The notes: generated by a model not told the origin, from the letters alone. Counted from the first letter of the stretch, positions 56,129 through 64,000 are shown. The stretch is DNA of 64,000 nt from Microvirga roseola (GCF_020866965.1 NZ_JAJATX010000013.1:17608-81607), one strand, 5' to 3'. Made by a program: numbers and translations.

Positions 56129-56194
56129 GTCCGCGCCGACAGGCCCGAGCAGAGCCTGACCCACCGGATCACCCTGCGCTACCGCGAGGGCGCG
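56129..56194 (+). pseudogene. inverted fragment of GTA g7 (head-tail adaptor)
   Basis: On the plus strand this piece encodes VRADRPEQSLTHRITLRYREGA. The segment THRITLRYR is the conserved middle of the phage head-tail joining (g7-like) family. The beginning of the same gene lies next to it on the minus strand, so this is an inverted piece. The short match rests on family knowledge, not on a search. Confidence 0.5.
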
Positions 56195-56319
56195 CCCCAG
56201 AGCTGGGGCCCCGGCGCATAGGAGCGGATGACGCCGCCGAAGCCGTCGGGACGCTCCAGCGGCAATTCGAGCACGAACCGGCGCGAGCGCGCGCCGATGG
56301 GCAGGGATCTGGTTTTCAT
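56179..56319 (-). pseudogene. GTA g7 (head-tail adaptor), truncated N-terminal fragment
   Basis: Forty-six residues starting MKTRSLPIGARSRRFVLELP and continuing RPDGFGGVIRSYAPGPQLWG, the usual N-terminal half of the stopper/head-closure family (about 110 residues). It stops abruptly where the sequence enters the near-palindrome CCCCAGAGCTGGGG. Beyond it, homologous coding is on the opposite strand. It follows g6 by 29 bases, the canonical order. Confidence 0.6.
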
Positions 56320-56348
56320 GGGAACGAACTTCGCGTGCAAGAGAACGC

Positions 56349-56909
56349 TCAGACCCGCGTCCTTTGAAAAGGCGCGACGAGGACGAGGGCTTGCGGCGGC
56401 ATAATCTGGTCGCCGATCACGTCGCCCCGGTTCTCGAACCAGTGCGCGACGAGGATCTTGGTCGCGAGCTTCAAGGTCGCGGGCACCGCTGCCGCGCCGA
56501 AGCCGGCGCGCAGGTCGATCTGGATGCCGTTTCGCGCCCTCCCCGGCTCGGGAGCGGAGGCGACGGTCACGCGCGGCGGATCGCTCACCAGGTCCGCGTC
56601 GATGGCGTCTGTGGGGATCGCGATGGCCACCTCCGAGGCATCGGACACCCGGATTCCGTCGATCGCAATGAGCGGCGAGAGCGGAAGGACGACCATGCGG
56701 CACTGCGGCCAGCGGTCGAGCATGACGCGCCAGCGCTGCTCGATCAGGATGCGGCGGGAGGTCGCCTCCACCATCAGCCGCGCCGCCTTGACGAGCCCCG
56801 CAATCAGCTCGTCCTGGGCCGCATCGTCCTCGTCGATCCGCAGATAGGCCTTCATCTCGGGCAGGGGAACGGGCTCGACGGCGGGGCCCTCGATGAGTAT
56901 CGGGTGCAT
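56349..56909 (-). CDS. GTA g6 head-tail connector protein
   Basis: A 186-residue intact protein from the ATG at 56907-56909. The phage gp6-like connector features are PVPLPEMKAYLRIDEDDAAQ near residue 12, GLVKAARLMVEATSRRILIE near 38, and the C-terminal ILVAHWFENRGDVIG near 155. It would link the portal to the tail stopper. Its start lies 19 bases from the divergent protease gene, with the major capsid and protease genes that should precede it absent. Confidence 0.82.
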   Translation of the reverse strand: MHPILIEGPAVEPVPLPEMKAYLRIDEDDAAQDELIAGLVKAARLMVEATSRRILIEQRWRVMLDRWPQCRMVVLPLSPLIAIDGIRVSDASEVAIAIPTDAIDADLVSDPPRVTVASAPEPGRARNGIQIDLRAGFGAAAVPATLKLATKILVAHWFENRGDVIGDQIMPPQALVLVAPFQRTRV

Positions 56910-56928
56910 AAGAATGGGAATCCTTTTG

Positions 56929-57675
56929 ATGACGAAACGGCTTGTTGCCCTTGTCCTGGCGGCGTCGCTTTCCGCGACGCAGGCCCAGGCCATCATCGGC
57001 GGCGCGGAGGACCAGGGTCCCCTCGCCCGCCGAAACGTGATGGTGTTGAACTCAAATGGCGGCGTCTGCACCGCCGTGGTGCTGGCGCGCGACGTGGTGC
57101 TGACCGCAGCCCATTGCGTGACGGGCGCAGCGGAGTACCGGGTGCATTTCCGGTACGAGGCCGGCGAGCCGGTGCTGATCGACGTCACCGACAAGGCGGT
57201 TCATCCGGGCTACGACGCGAAGGCCATCGAGAAGCGCACGCGCTCCATCGACCTCGCCCTCGTGCGCATCCCCACGCCCCTGCCCGGGCGCTTCGAGGAG
57301 GCGGTGCTCTCCACTGCCCGGCCGGCGAAGGACGGGCGGGTGACGGTCGGCGGCTACGGCCTTGCCCGCGAGAAGGAGCCCAAGACGATGGGCACCTTCC
57401 GCAGCACTGCGCTCACCGTCATCGAGCCCTACGGCCCGAGCAGGATCCTGCTCTGGTCGAAAGGCTCAGGCGCGACGGGCGCGTGCCAGGGCGATTCCGG
57501 CGGCCCGATGGTCTCGGGCGATGCGGTTGCAGCGATCACGAGCTGGTCGTCTTCGCCCACCAAGGACGGCAAATGCGGAGGCCTCACCCAGGGCATCCTC
57601 GTCGGCGCGCAGCGGGAATGGATCGACCGGGTTCTGAAGGGCTGGAATCGCGGGGCCAAGTGGAGCGGCGACTAG
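56929..57675 (+). CDS. secreted chymotrypsin-fold (S1) serine protease 1
   Basis: A 248-residue S1 peptidase. The signal peptide (about residues 1-20) ends TQAQA and is followed directly by IIGGAEDQG, like the mature N-terminus of trypsin. The catalytic triad is complete: LTAAHC near residue 50, SIDLALVRI near 98 and CQGDSGGP near 175, with the N-terminus-pairing Asp before the Ser. The residue equivalent to trypsin Asp189 is Gly, so tryptic specificity is unlikely. I prefer the ATG at 56929 over 56893. It is paralogous to the next gene and on the opposite strand to the GTA genes. Confidence 0.85.
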   Translation: MTKRLVALVLAASLSATQAQAIIGGAEDQGPLARRNVMVLNSNGGVCTAVVLARDVVLTAAHCVTGAAEYRVHFRYEAGEPVLIDVTDKAVHPGYDAKAIEKRTRSIDLALVRIPTPLPGRFEEAVLSTARPAKDGRVTVGGYGLAREKEPKTMGTFRSTALTVIEPYGPSRILLWSKGSGATGACQGDSGGPMVSGDAVAAITSWSSSPTKDGKCGGLTQGILVGAQREWIDRVLKGWNRGAKWSGD

Positions 57676-57760
57676 CCCTTAAAAGTTGGTCGTCAGGGAA
57701 CCAACTTTGCTTCACAATCCTTCCCATACCGTAACACTTTTCAGTTCGGCGATTCCCCCG

Positions 57761-58558
57761 ATGCGCGCCCTTTCCGTTCTCGTTCTTGCCGTTCTCGCCT
57801 TCATGGCAGGCCCAGCCCAGGCCGTTGTCCTGGGCACGCCGTCCCGCGACCCGAACGGGTTGCGGCGCTCCGTGGTCTGGGTCGAGAACTCCGCCGGAGA
57901 ACTCTGCTCCGGCGCGGTGGTCGGGCCGGATCTCGTGCTGACGGCCGCCCATTGCGTGACCGACAGGGCCACATACCGGGTGGTCGCGGCAAACCGGACC
58001 TTCAAGCCGCAGCGGTTCAGGGTCACCGTCATCGCCATGCACCCGTCCTTCGTGAGGGGCACGACGCCGCGCACCCAGCCCGGCGTGGATCTCGCGCTCC
58101 TCAAGGTCGACCGCCCCTTCGGCCCCGACTATCTCGCCCTCGACCCGCGCCAGGCCGGCTCGGTCGGGCTGGGCTCCTCCGTGGTCATCGCCGGGTTCGG
58201 CGTGCTGTCGGAGCGCCAGCGGCGCACGGCCCGCACCCTGCGCGAGGCCAGCTTGATCTCGCTGGGTCCCGTGCAGGTGGCCAACCGCGTCCTCATCATC
58301 GCCGACCGCGCCCGCCTGGCCGAGACGGCGGGAGCCGGAGCCTGCCGGGGCGATTCCGGCGGTCCGATCCTCACCGCCAATGGCGGCGTCTACCGGCTCT
58401 TCGGCATCGTAAGCTGGTCGAGCGGAGCCCTTCGTCCGCGCGACCTCAGCGCCTGCGGCGGCCTGACCGCCGTGACGCCGGTGGCGGAGCATATCGACTG
58501 GATCAACGCCAGCATCCGCATGCTCAGCGCCCCGAACGGCGCGTGGGCGAGGCGCTAG
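57761..58558 (+). CDS. secreted chymotrypsin-fold (S1) serine protease 2
   Basis: A 265-residue paralogue of the preceding protease. The signal peptide (about residues 1-21, ending GPAQA) is followed by VVLGTPSRD. Triad residues are in LTAAHC, GVDLALLKV and CRGDSGGP. The oxyanion-hole and N-terminal pocket residues are present, and position 189 is again Gly. The ATG at 57761 begins the signal peptide; the frame is open 75 bases further upstream without signal character. It ends 14 bases before the IS110 remnant. Confidence 0.85.
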   Translation: MRALSVLVLAVLAFMAGPAQAVVLGTPSRDPNGLRRSVVWVENSAGELCSGAVVGPDLVLTAAHCVTDRATYRVVAANRTFKPQRFRVTVIAMHPSFVRGTTPRTQPGVDLALLKVDRPFGPDYLALDPRQAGSVGLGSSVVIAGFGVLSERQRRTARTLREASLISLGPVQVANRVLIIADRARLAETAGAGACRGDSGGPILTANGGVYRLFGIVSWSSGALRPRDLSACGGLTAVTPVAEHIDWINASIRMLSAPNGAWARR

Positions 58559-58572
58559 AGTATCCGTTTTGA

Positions 58573-59232
<660 letters not shown>

Positions 59233-60396
59233 TTACACCGCGCCACCCGACTTGCGCCCATACCCCACCGCCTCCCGCTTCTCGTCGTCCGTCAGGAACG
59301 TCGCCGCGGCCACGCGCCGCCAGAGGCATTCGCGCTCGTCGGCGAGCGCCTCGACGGCGTCGAGATCGGGTTCGAGGGCGAGTGCCTCGCGGTAGGCGGG
59401 CGCGAGCCAGTGGGCGAGCGCCTCCGCCGTGCGCTTGACCAGCGGAATGACCGTCTGGCGGTAGAAGGCGCGGTTGGCTTCTGCGTAATTGGCGTGGGTG
59501 TTGTCGCCGGGCATGCCCAGCAGCAGCGGCGGCACGCCGAAGGCGAGCGCGATCTCGCGGGCGGCCGCCGCCTTCGCCTCGACGAAGTCCATGTCCTTGG
59601 GCGAGAGCGAGAGCGGCTTCCAGTCGAGGCCGCCCTCCCGCAGCAGCGGACGGCCCGCATTGCCCGCGCCCTGATAGTTCGTTTCCAGCCCTCCCTTCAG
59701 GCGGTCGAACTGCGCGTCGGTGAGCGTCGTCCCGCCCACCACCAGCGCGCCGGAGGGCCGCGCCGCGTTGTCGAGGAGCTCCTTGTTCCACGCGCCCGCC
59801 GCGTTGTGGATGTCCAGAGCCGCAGCCGCCGCCTCCATGGGCGAGAGGCCGTAATGGTCGTCCGCCGGATGGAAGAGCGTGAGATGCAGGATCGGCGGCA
59901 CCGCCTCCCCGCCTTGCGCGAAGCGCATGGTCTGCGCGCCCACCGCATATTCGTCGGCCGAGGGCCAGCCATCCGCGCCCGGCACCACGCGCATCCGGTC
60001 GGGGCGCAGCGCATGAAGCTCCTGCGGCGCGCCCTCGACGGCGACCGCTTCCACATAGGCGTTGCCGGACACCATGAGATGTCCGTAGACGCTCTCGAAA
60101 AAGCGCTGCCCGCCCTCCCGTGCGTTGGGCCTGGCGAGAAGCGCGAGCAGCGGATGCGTCGTCAGCTCCCTCTCCTCGCTCGTGAGCACCAGCGGCAGCG
60201 ACGCCGCCGCCTCGGCCACGAGCCGCACGGCGCGGTGCACGATGGCGTTCTTCTGAAATCCCTCGCGGGCGAGCGGCGCGTAGTCGCGCGGCGTCCACAC
60301 GGCGCGTCCGGCCACATAGAACGCAACGGCGGCCTGGGCGCGCGAGGCCTTGGCCTCGGGCGGCGCCTGGAGCCAGCGGGTCAATCGGTTCAGCAT
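59233..60396 (-). CDS. GTA g3 portal protein (HK97 family)
   Basis: A 387-residue intact portal starting at the ATG at 60394-60396 with AGGAG upstream. Phage_portal features are NAIVHRAVRLVAEAAASLPL near residue 47, SVYGHLMVSGNAYVEAVAVE near 100, GLSPMEAAAAALDIHNAAG near 180, and EIALAFGVPPLLLGMPGDNT near 275. Its size and order after terL match RcGTA g3. It is followed by the IS110 remnant instead of the prohead protease and capsid genes. Confidence 0.92.
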   Translation of the reverse strand: MLNRLTRWLQAPPEAKASRAQAAVAFYVAGRAVWTPRDYAPLAREGFQKNAIVHRAVRLVAEAAASLPLVLTSEERELTTHPLLALLARPNAREGGQRFFESVYGHLMVSGNAYVEAVAVEGAPQELHALRPDRMRVVPGADGWPSADEYAVGAQTMRFAQGGEAVPPILHLTLFHPADDHYGLSPMEAAAAALDIHNAAGAWNKELLDNAARPSGALVVGGTTLTDAQFDRLKGGLETNYQGAGNAGRPLLREGGLDWKPLSLSPKDMDFVEAKAAAAREIALAFGVPPLLLGMPGDNTHANYAEANRAFYRQTVIPLVKRTAEALAHWLAPAYREALALEPDLDAVEALADERECLWRRVAAATFLTDDEKREAVGYGRKSGGAV

Positions 60397-60430
60397 GAAA
60401 AACTCCTGGCCACATCTGGGCAATCCATAG

Positions 60431-60477
60431 CCCTCATCCTTCGAGACGCCGCTTGCAGCGGCTCCTCAGGATGAGGG
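60431..60477. repeat. intergenic repeat family A, short copy
   Basis: A palindromic element beginning CCCTCATCCTTCGAGACG and ending CTCCTCAGGATGAGGG; 39 bases (60438-60476) are identical to the right part of the 54993-55117 copy. It sits 34 bases upstream of the portal start, beside a family B element. Confidence 0.85.
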
Positions 60478-60532
60478 CAGCGTTTCAAAAAGACCGGGAT
60501 CGCCGGCACAGGGGCTTTGATGTCGCGAAGAA

Positions 60533-60642
60533 TGTCATTCCCGGCCGGAGATGACGCAGCCGTCGGAGGGGAAGGGAATCCACTGTCATGCGCTGCGTCG
60601 TGGATCCCCTTCCCGGCTGCTCCGCAGCCGCCGGGGGTGACA
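60533..60642. repeat. intergenic repeat family B, copy 2
   Basis: The second family B element (TGTCATTCCCGGCCGGAG at the left, GGGGGTGACA at the right). It matches 53891-53993 along its length, apart from the central variable loop. The terL-portal gap is filled mostly by this and the family A copy, whereas intact GTA clusters are nearly gapless. Confidence 0.82.
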
Positions 60643-60658
60643 ACGGTGTGCGCCCTCC

Positions 60659-61995
60659 TCACAACACCCGCACCCGCGGCTCGCGGCGCTCGCGCAGCAT
60701 CAATTCGGTGAGCGCCCAGACCAGCGCGTCGAGCCGGTCGGGGGAGCGGCCGGACGTGAGGCCCGAAGGTCCGAAATCGCAGAGTTCGTCCTCCAATTCC
60801 GGTAGCGCGCCCACATGGCGCACGCGCGCTTGAGCGTAGAGAACGGAGACGGGCTCCGCGCGCAGATATTTTCCCCGCGTGGCGCGCACGCTCGTCACCC
60901 GCACGGACGCATCGACCTCGCGGATCACGTTCGCAGCCATTTCGCCGCCCTGGTTCGTCTCGACCACGAGGGCGTCGGCCTGGAGCCTGCGATAAAGTGC
61001 GACGGCCTTCGCCGCCCATTCGGGCGGCTTCAGGCCCGACGCGGTGGCGTCCTCCAGCACGTAGGATATGCCGGTCTCGTCCACGCCCGCCGCGACGATG
61101 CCGCAGGCATCCGCGCGCTTGGACGAGGAGGCGGGCGGATCGACCGCCACGACGATGCGAAGAAGCGGCGGCGCGGCGTCGGCGCTGTTCGCCCCGATCG
61201 CGTCGCGGGTCCAGAGCGCATCGGGGCGATCCTCGATGATGTCGCCATCGAGCTCCTGCCGCCCGAGCCGCGTGCCAGCATAGCGGCCGACGACCGTCTC
61301 GAGAAAGGCGGGCGCGAGGTTCTCCGCATTGTCCGCTGTCTTCGCCCGCGACACCGCCACCGCGGGATCGGCGAGGAAGCGCTTGAGCAGCGGAATCGGA
61401 CGCGGCGTGGTCGTCACCATCTGGCGCGGATGCGCGCCCAGGCGAAGCCCGAACTGCAGCATGTCCCAGGTCTCGTCCACGTGCCTCCACTTTGCGAGCT
61501 CGTCCGCCCAGGCCGCCTCGAATTGAGGGCCGCGCAAGCTGTCCGGGTCCTCCGCCGAGAACACATGCGCCACCGCGCCGTTCGGCCATTCGAGCTTGCG
61601 CAAGGACGGCGACCAGGTGGGCCGCTCGTGGCGCGCGTGGATGGCGAGGATGCCCGCGGGCCCCTCCGCCATCACGTTGCGGGCATCCGCAAAGGTCTCG
61701 CCGACGAGCGCGATGCGGCGCAAGGGGGCCTGCCCGAAATCGGATCGCCCAGCGCGATGCCTCGGACCCATTCGGAGCCGGCGCGGGTCTTGCCCGCCCC
61801 GCGCCCGCCGAGCATGAGCCAGATGGCCCAGAAAGCGCGCGTGCGGGCCAGCCCCGGCAGGCGCTGATCGGGCCGGCAGCGCACCGGCCAGTGGCGCATG
61901 AGCGCCTTGAGGTCATGTTCAGACCAGGAGGCCGTCGCGTCCGAGAGCCTCCTCCTCCGCGATAACCCGGTCAAGGTAGCGAGCAAGCTCCTCAT
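60659..61995 (-). pseudogene. GTA g2 large terminase (TerL), one frameshift
   Basis: The packaging ATPase/nuclease of about 445 codons. From the ATG at 61993-61995 the N-terminal frame gives WPVRCRPDQRLPGLARTRAF and Walker A LGGRGAGKTRAGSEW, then loses register at about 61741. The second frame carries on with FGQAPLRRIALVGETFADAR, the Walker B-like FEAAWADELAKWRHVDETWD and the nuclease motifs VVAVDPPASSSKR and SPDRLDALVWAL, to a normal end. A one-base deletion explains the break. It overlaps g1 by 77 bases. Confidence 0.88.
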
Positions 61996-62482
61996 GGAGC
62001 TCGTGGATGCTGCGTCGGGGTGTGCCGTCATGGGGTTCGGGGGCATCGGGTGCGCCTTCCTGCTCCAGAAGGGCCTGCGCCGTCATCAGCGTCTTGGCGT
62101 AGGACGCGAGGATCTGAGCCGTCTTGGCGTGGCTCGTCACGCGTCCGGCGCGCTGCTCCTTCACCAGGGCCTTGATTTGAGATTTCGTCACGCGCGCCAG
62201 GGATCGCGCCGTGTCGTGCAGGGCGGCGGCGGCGGACGCGGAGGAGGTCTCGGCCGGATCGTCGGCCCGGCCTTCCACCGTCGCCTCGATCCCATCCTTG
62301 TCCTTCAGCGCGAGGGCCGCCGCCCGGTGCGGCCAACCCCAGCTGTCCCGGAGCCGCACGAAGGTCCTGCGGCTCACATCGATCCGGGCTGCGATCTCAT
62401 GCAGGTTCATCGCAGGGCAGTTGAAATAATACTCGTAAGCCCGCCGCTTCTGTTCGGCGGACACTTCGATTGCAGCAGCCAT
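61919..62482 (-). CDS. GTA g1-like small terminase / HTH protein
   Basis: A 187-residue protein from the ATG at 62480-62482. The N-terminal region (RRAYEYYFNCPAMNLHEIAA, then RIDVSRRTFVRLRDSWGWP) is a helix-turn-helix. The rest is helical with two coiled-coil stretches (ARVTKSQIKALVKEQRAG; LHEELARYLDRVIAEEEALG). Position before TerL, size and HTH agree with RcGTA g1, which is the small terminase. The frame is intact. The identification is by context and architecture rather than strong motif identity. Confidence 0.65.
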   Translation of the reverse strand: MAAAIEVSAEQKRRAYEYYFNCPAMNLHEIAARIDVSRRTFVRLRDSWGWPHRAAALALKDKDGIEATVEGRADDPAETSSASAAAALHDTARSLARVTKSQIKALVKEQRAGRVTSHAKTAQILASYAKTLMTAQALLEQEGAPDAPEPHDGTPRRSIHELHEELARYLDRVIAEEEALGRDGLLV

Positions 62483-62495
62483 GGGACAATCCAAT

Positions 62496-62526
62496 AAAAA
62501 AACCGCCCAAGCGGGGCTTGGGCGGT
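62496..62526 (-). terminator. intrinsic terminator just upstream of the GTA g1 start
   Basis: An 11-bp perfect stem (62502-62512 with 62516-62526) with a three-base loop is followed on the minus strand by seven T residues. It ends 13 bases before the g1 ATG, so transcripts from the promoter at 62629-62657 stop before g1. Confidence 0.9.
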
Positions 62527-62622
62527 GCAACATCGGACCCAAAAGGGAGGTCCGCTGACGGGTCCGATGCTCAGGGCAATGACGAAGCCGGTAGTTGGGG
62601 GGCATCCACACTTCGTCAGTGT
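62496..62622 (-). ncRNA. candidate small RNA (about 127 nt) upstream of the GTA
   Basis: A complete transcription unit without an evident gene: a TTGACA/TACAAA promoter, then a 10-bp perfect hairpin (62531-62540 with 62560-62569) whose 19-base loop exposes GGACCTCCCTTTT, able to pair with ribosome-binding sites, and a strong terminator hairpin with T7. This is the layout of Hfq-type alphaproteobacterial sRNAs with CU-rich loops. The alternative is a leader that attenuates g1. I cannot assign it to a named family. Confidence 0.5.
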
Positions 62623-62628
62623 TCACGT

Positions 62629-62657
62629 TTTGTACTCTAAGAGCGTCGCGCTGTCAA
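62629..62657 (-). promoter_or_regulatory. sigma70-type promoter for the candidate sRNA
   Basis: On the minus strand TTGACA (62652-62657) is a perfect -35 box, separated by 17 bases from TACAAA (62629-62634), a four-of-six -10 box. The predicted start is near 62622. Perfect -35 boxes at ideal spacing are rare by chance in DNA this rich in G+C. Confidence 0.55.
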
Positions 62658-62764
62658 GCCTGATTTCGCTGCGGTTTGACCGGCCTCGGATTTTGTTATT
62701 AAGTTACATTATATGAGAGGCATCGTGCCATGCCCTCGGCCTGGCCAGTACGGAGTTCCGCGCC

Positions 62765-63415
62765 ATGACCATCCTGTCCCCCACCGGCGAAACCCGGGTG
62801 AACAGCTATCTTGCTCGCAATCAGTGGGGTTCCGAGGTGATCGCCTTGCCGGATGGAGGTTGGCTGGTCGTCTGGCAGTCCGGGAATCAGGATGGTTCGA
62901 GTTACGGAATTTACCAGCAGCGTTTCGATTCCCGAGGATACGCGCTCGGACCTGAAACCCAGCTCAACACTTATACGACGAACGGGCAGCAGGTCCCCTC
63001 GATAGCGCTTCTGGCTGACGGTGGGTGGGTTGTCGCGTGGCAGTCCTGGGCGCAGGGCGGCTCCGGCGACGGCGTTTACATGCAGCGTTACGATGACGAA
63101 GGGCGCCCACAGCTCCTGGACGAGGCCGGCTTGCCGATGGAAGTCCAGATCAGCGCAACGTCCTTCAGAAGCCAGCATTCGGCTCAGATCACGGCAATGC
63201 CCGATGGCGGCTGGCTCGTGACCTGGACGTCCAGCAGCGCAGATCGTTACGACATCCACCAGCAGCGCTACAACTCCTTCGGGGAGGCGATCGGCCCCAC
63301 GACGCCCACGGGCATCAACCTCTCCGCCCGCCGGGTTCCGGAGGGCGCGCCCAGGGACACCCCGGTGGGCGCTCTGTCCGCGGTGGTGCTCGACGATACG
63401 CAGCCCCTGACCTGA
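62765..63415 (+). CDS. secreted repeat protein, N-terminal part of an RTX-type gene
   Basis: A 216-residue frame from an ATG with GGAG nine bases upstream. It contains three repeats of about 50 residues with the pattern ALPDGGWLVVWQSGNQDG ... GIYQQRFDSRG, then LLADGGWVVAWQSWAQGGSG ... VYMQRYDDEG and AMPDGGWLVTWTSS ... IHQQRYNSFG. This blade-like repeat is common at the N-terminus of large type I-secreted adhesins. It ends GALSAVVLDDTQPLT with a stop where homology to a cadherin-like domain should begin; the following sequence is in another frame. No signal peptide, as expected for type I export. Confidence 0.7.
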   Translation: MTILSPTGETRVNSYLARNQWGSEVIALPDGGWLVVWQSGNQDGSSYGIYQQRFDSRGYALGPETQLNTYTTNGQQVPSIALLADGGWVVAWQSWAQGGSGDGVYMQRYDDEGRPQLLDEAGLPMEVQISATSFRSQHSAQITAMPDGGWLVTWTSSSADRYDIHQQRYNSFGEAIGPTTPTGINLSARRVPEGAPRDTPVGALSAVVLDDTQPLT

Positions 63416-64000
63416 CGATGCGGACAGGCGCTTCGACATCGACCGCAGCGGCGGCAAGGCGCGGATCGTCGTCGAGAACGGCGCCAAGATCGACTACGAG
63501 CAGGCGCGCTCGCACTGGGTGCAGGTGGAGACCGAGGACCGCTACGGGGGCAAGGCCACGGCGTGGTTCCGGATCTGGGTGGACGACGTGACGAGCGAGA
63601 ACGTCAAGGGCGACAAGGCCGGCGACGTGCTGAAAGGCGGCAAGGACAAGGACCGCTTCGACGGCGGCTCCGGCAACGACCGGCTCTGGGGCGGCAAGGG
63701 GAAAGACGCGTTCGTATTCGACACGAAGCCGAACAAGAGCAAGAACCTGGACAAGCTCGCGGACTTCAAGGTCAAGGACGACACGATCTGGCTCGACAAC
63801 AAATACTTCAAGAAGATCGGCTCGGGCTCGGAGCGCAATCCCAAGAAGCTGAAGAAGGACTTCTTCACCGTCGGCTCCGAGGCCGAGGACAAGAACGACC
63901 GCATCGTCTACGACAGGAAGAAGGGCGTCCTGTACTACGATGCGGACGGCTCGGGCTCGAAGGATGCGGTGGCGTTCGCCAAGCTCAAGAAGAACCTCAA
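63414..64000 (+). CDS. RTX-type C-terminal region in a shifted frame (runs off the window)
   Basis: An open frame of 195 codons without a start of its own; a TGA lies in this frame two codons upstream. It reads DDADRRFDIDRSGGKARIVV, a cadherin-like end, then KGDKAGDVLKGGKDKDRFDG and SGNDRLWGGKGKDAFVFDT, which are calcium-binding RTX nonapeptide repeats, then the type I secretion target region (KLADFKVKDDTIWLDNKYF, RIVYDRKKGVLYYDADGSGS). It is the natural continuation of the preceding frame, displaced by one base plus probably a small deletion. Unusually Lys-rich for RTX repeats. Confidence 0.7.

Noticed and set aside
56929..58558. The two trypsin-like proteases as the GTA prohead protease (g4)
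   Set aside because: They have signal peptides, the chymotrypsin fold and the opposite orientation; phage prohead proteases of this group are cytoplasmic and of a different fold.

Overview
The window is a high-G+C alphaproteobacterial chromosome segment. It most likely comes from the Hyphomicrobiales (Rhizobiales); a Microvirga/Methylobacterium-like genus is a guess from style and not something proved here. The strongest taxonomic evidence is the gene order feuP-feuQ-cycHJKL(ccmIEFH)-degP-response regulator-histidine kinase-glnE, which is typical of rhizobia, together with a PleC-type kinase beside glnE. One tRNA gene, tRNA-Val(CAC), is present. There are no rRNA genes and no CRISPR array.

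Bases 1-46,250 are ordinary, densely packed core chromosome. In order they hold: the start of a glutathione reductase gene coupled to an O-antigen-ligase-type membrane protein; a tctCBA tripartite tricarboxylate-type uptake operon with an internal terminator after the binding-protein gene; rpiA, gph, tRNA-Val, an L,D-transpeptidase, moaA, an amino-acid-type binding protein and a beta-hydroxyacid dehydrogenase; a PaaG-like isomerase and a uracil-DNA glycosylase-like gene; the cobT/cobS pair; dusA; and a lower-G+C stretch with a lone DnaB-type ATPase. Next come a purine-catabolism block (xdhA-xdhB-xdhC-guaD) followed by a His-tailed ureE, then gloA, pepN, a PleC-like kinase and glnE. After these lie an HtrA protease with its two-component pair, the cytochrome c maturation operon, and feuQ-feuP with a small PepSY-like secreted protein in the FeuN position.

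Bases 46,289-62,482 (nearly all minus strand) are a wrecked gene transfer agent (GTA) cluster of the RcGTA type. Recognisable parts in canonical order are g1 (TerS-like), g2 (TerL, frameshifted), g3 (portal), g6, g7 (broken and partly inverted), g11 (frameshifted mosaic), g12, g13, g14 and g15 (three frameshifts), then a DUF2793 tail protein, a frameshifted GH108 muramidase and a holin-sized membrane protein. The prohead protease, major capsid and tail tube genes (g4, g5, g8, g9, g10) are missing. In their places are an IS110 remnant, two tandem plus-strand chymotrypsin-fold proteases, a lower-G+C lipoprotein segment and two families of intergenic repeats. The cluster cannot make particles, but several reading frames in it remain intact.

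Bases 62,483-64,000 hold a promoter-to-terminator unit of about 130 nt that looks like a small RNA, and divergently a repeat-containing RTX-type secreted protein gene that is frameshifted and runs off the window.

The observations that most deserve follow-up are the decaying GTA with its embedded protease pair (whose signal-peptide cleavage would directly expose a trypsin-style N-terminus), the putative sRNA upstream of the GTA, the mosaic/inverted junctions in g7-g11, and the solitary DnaB-like ATPase.
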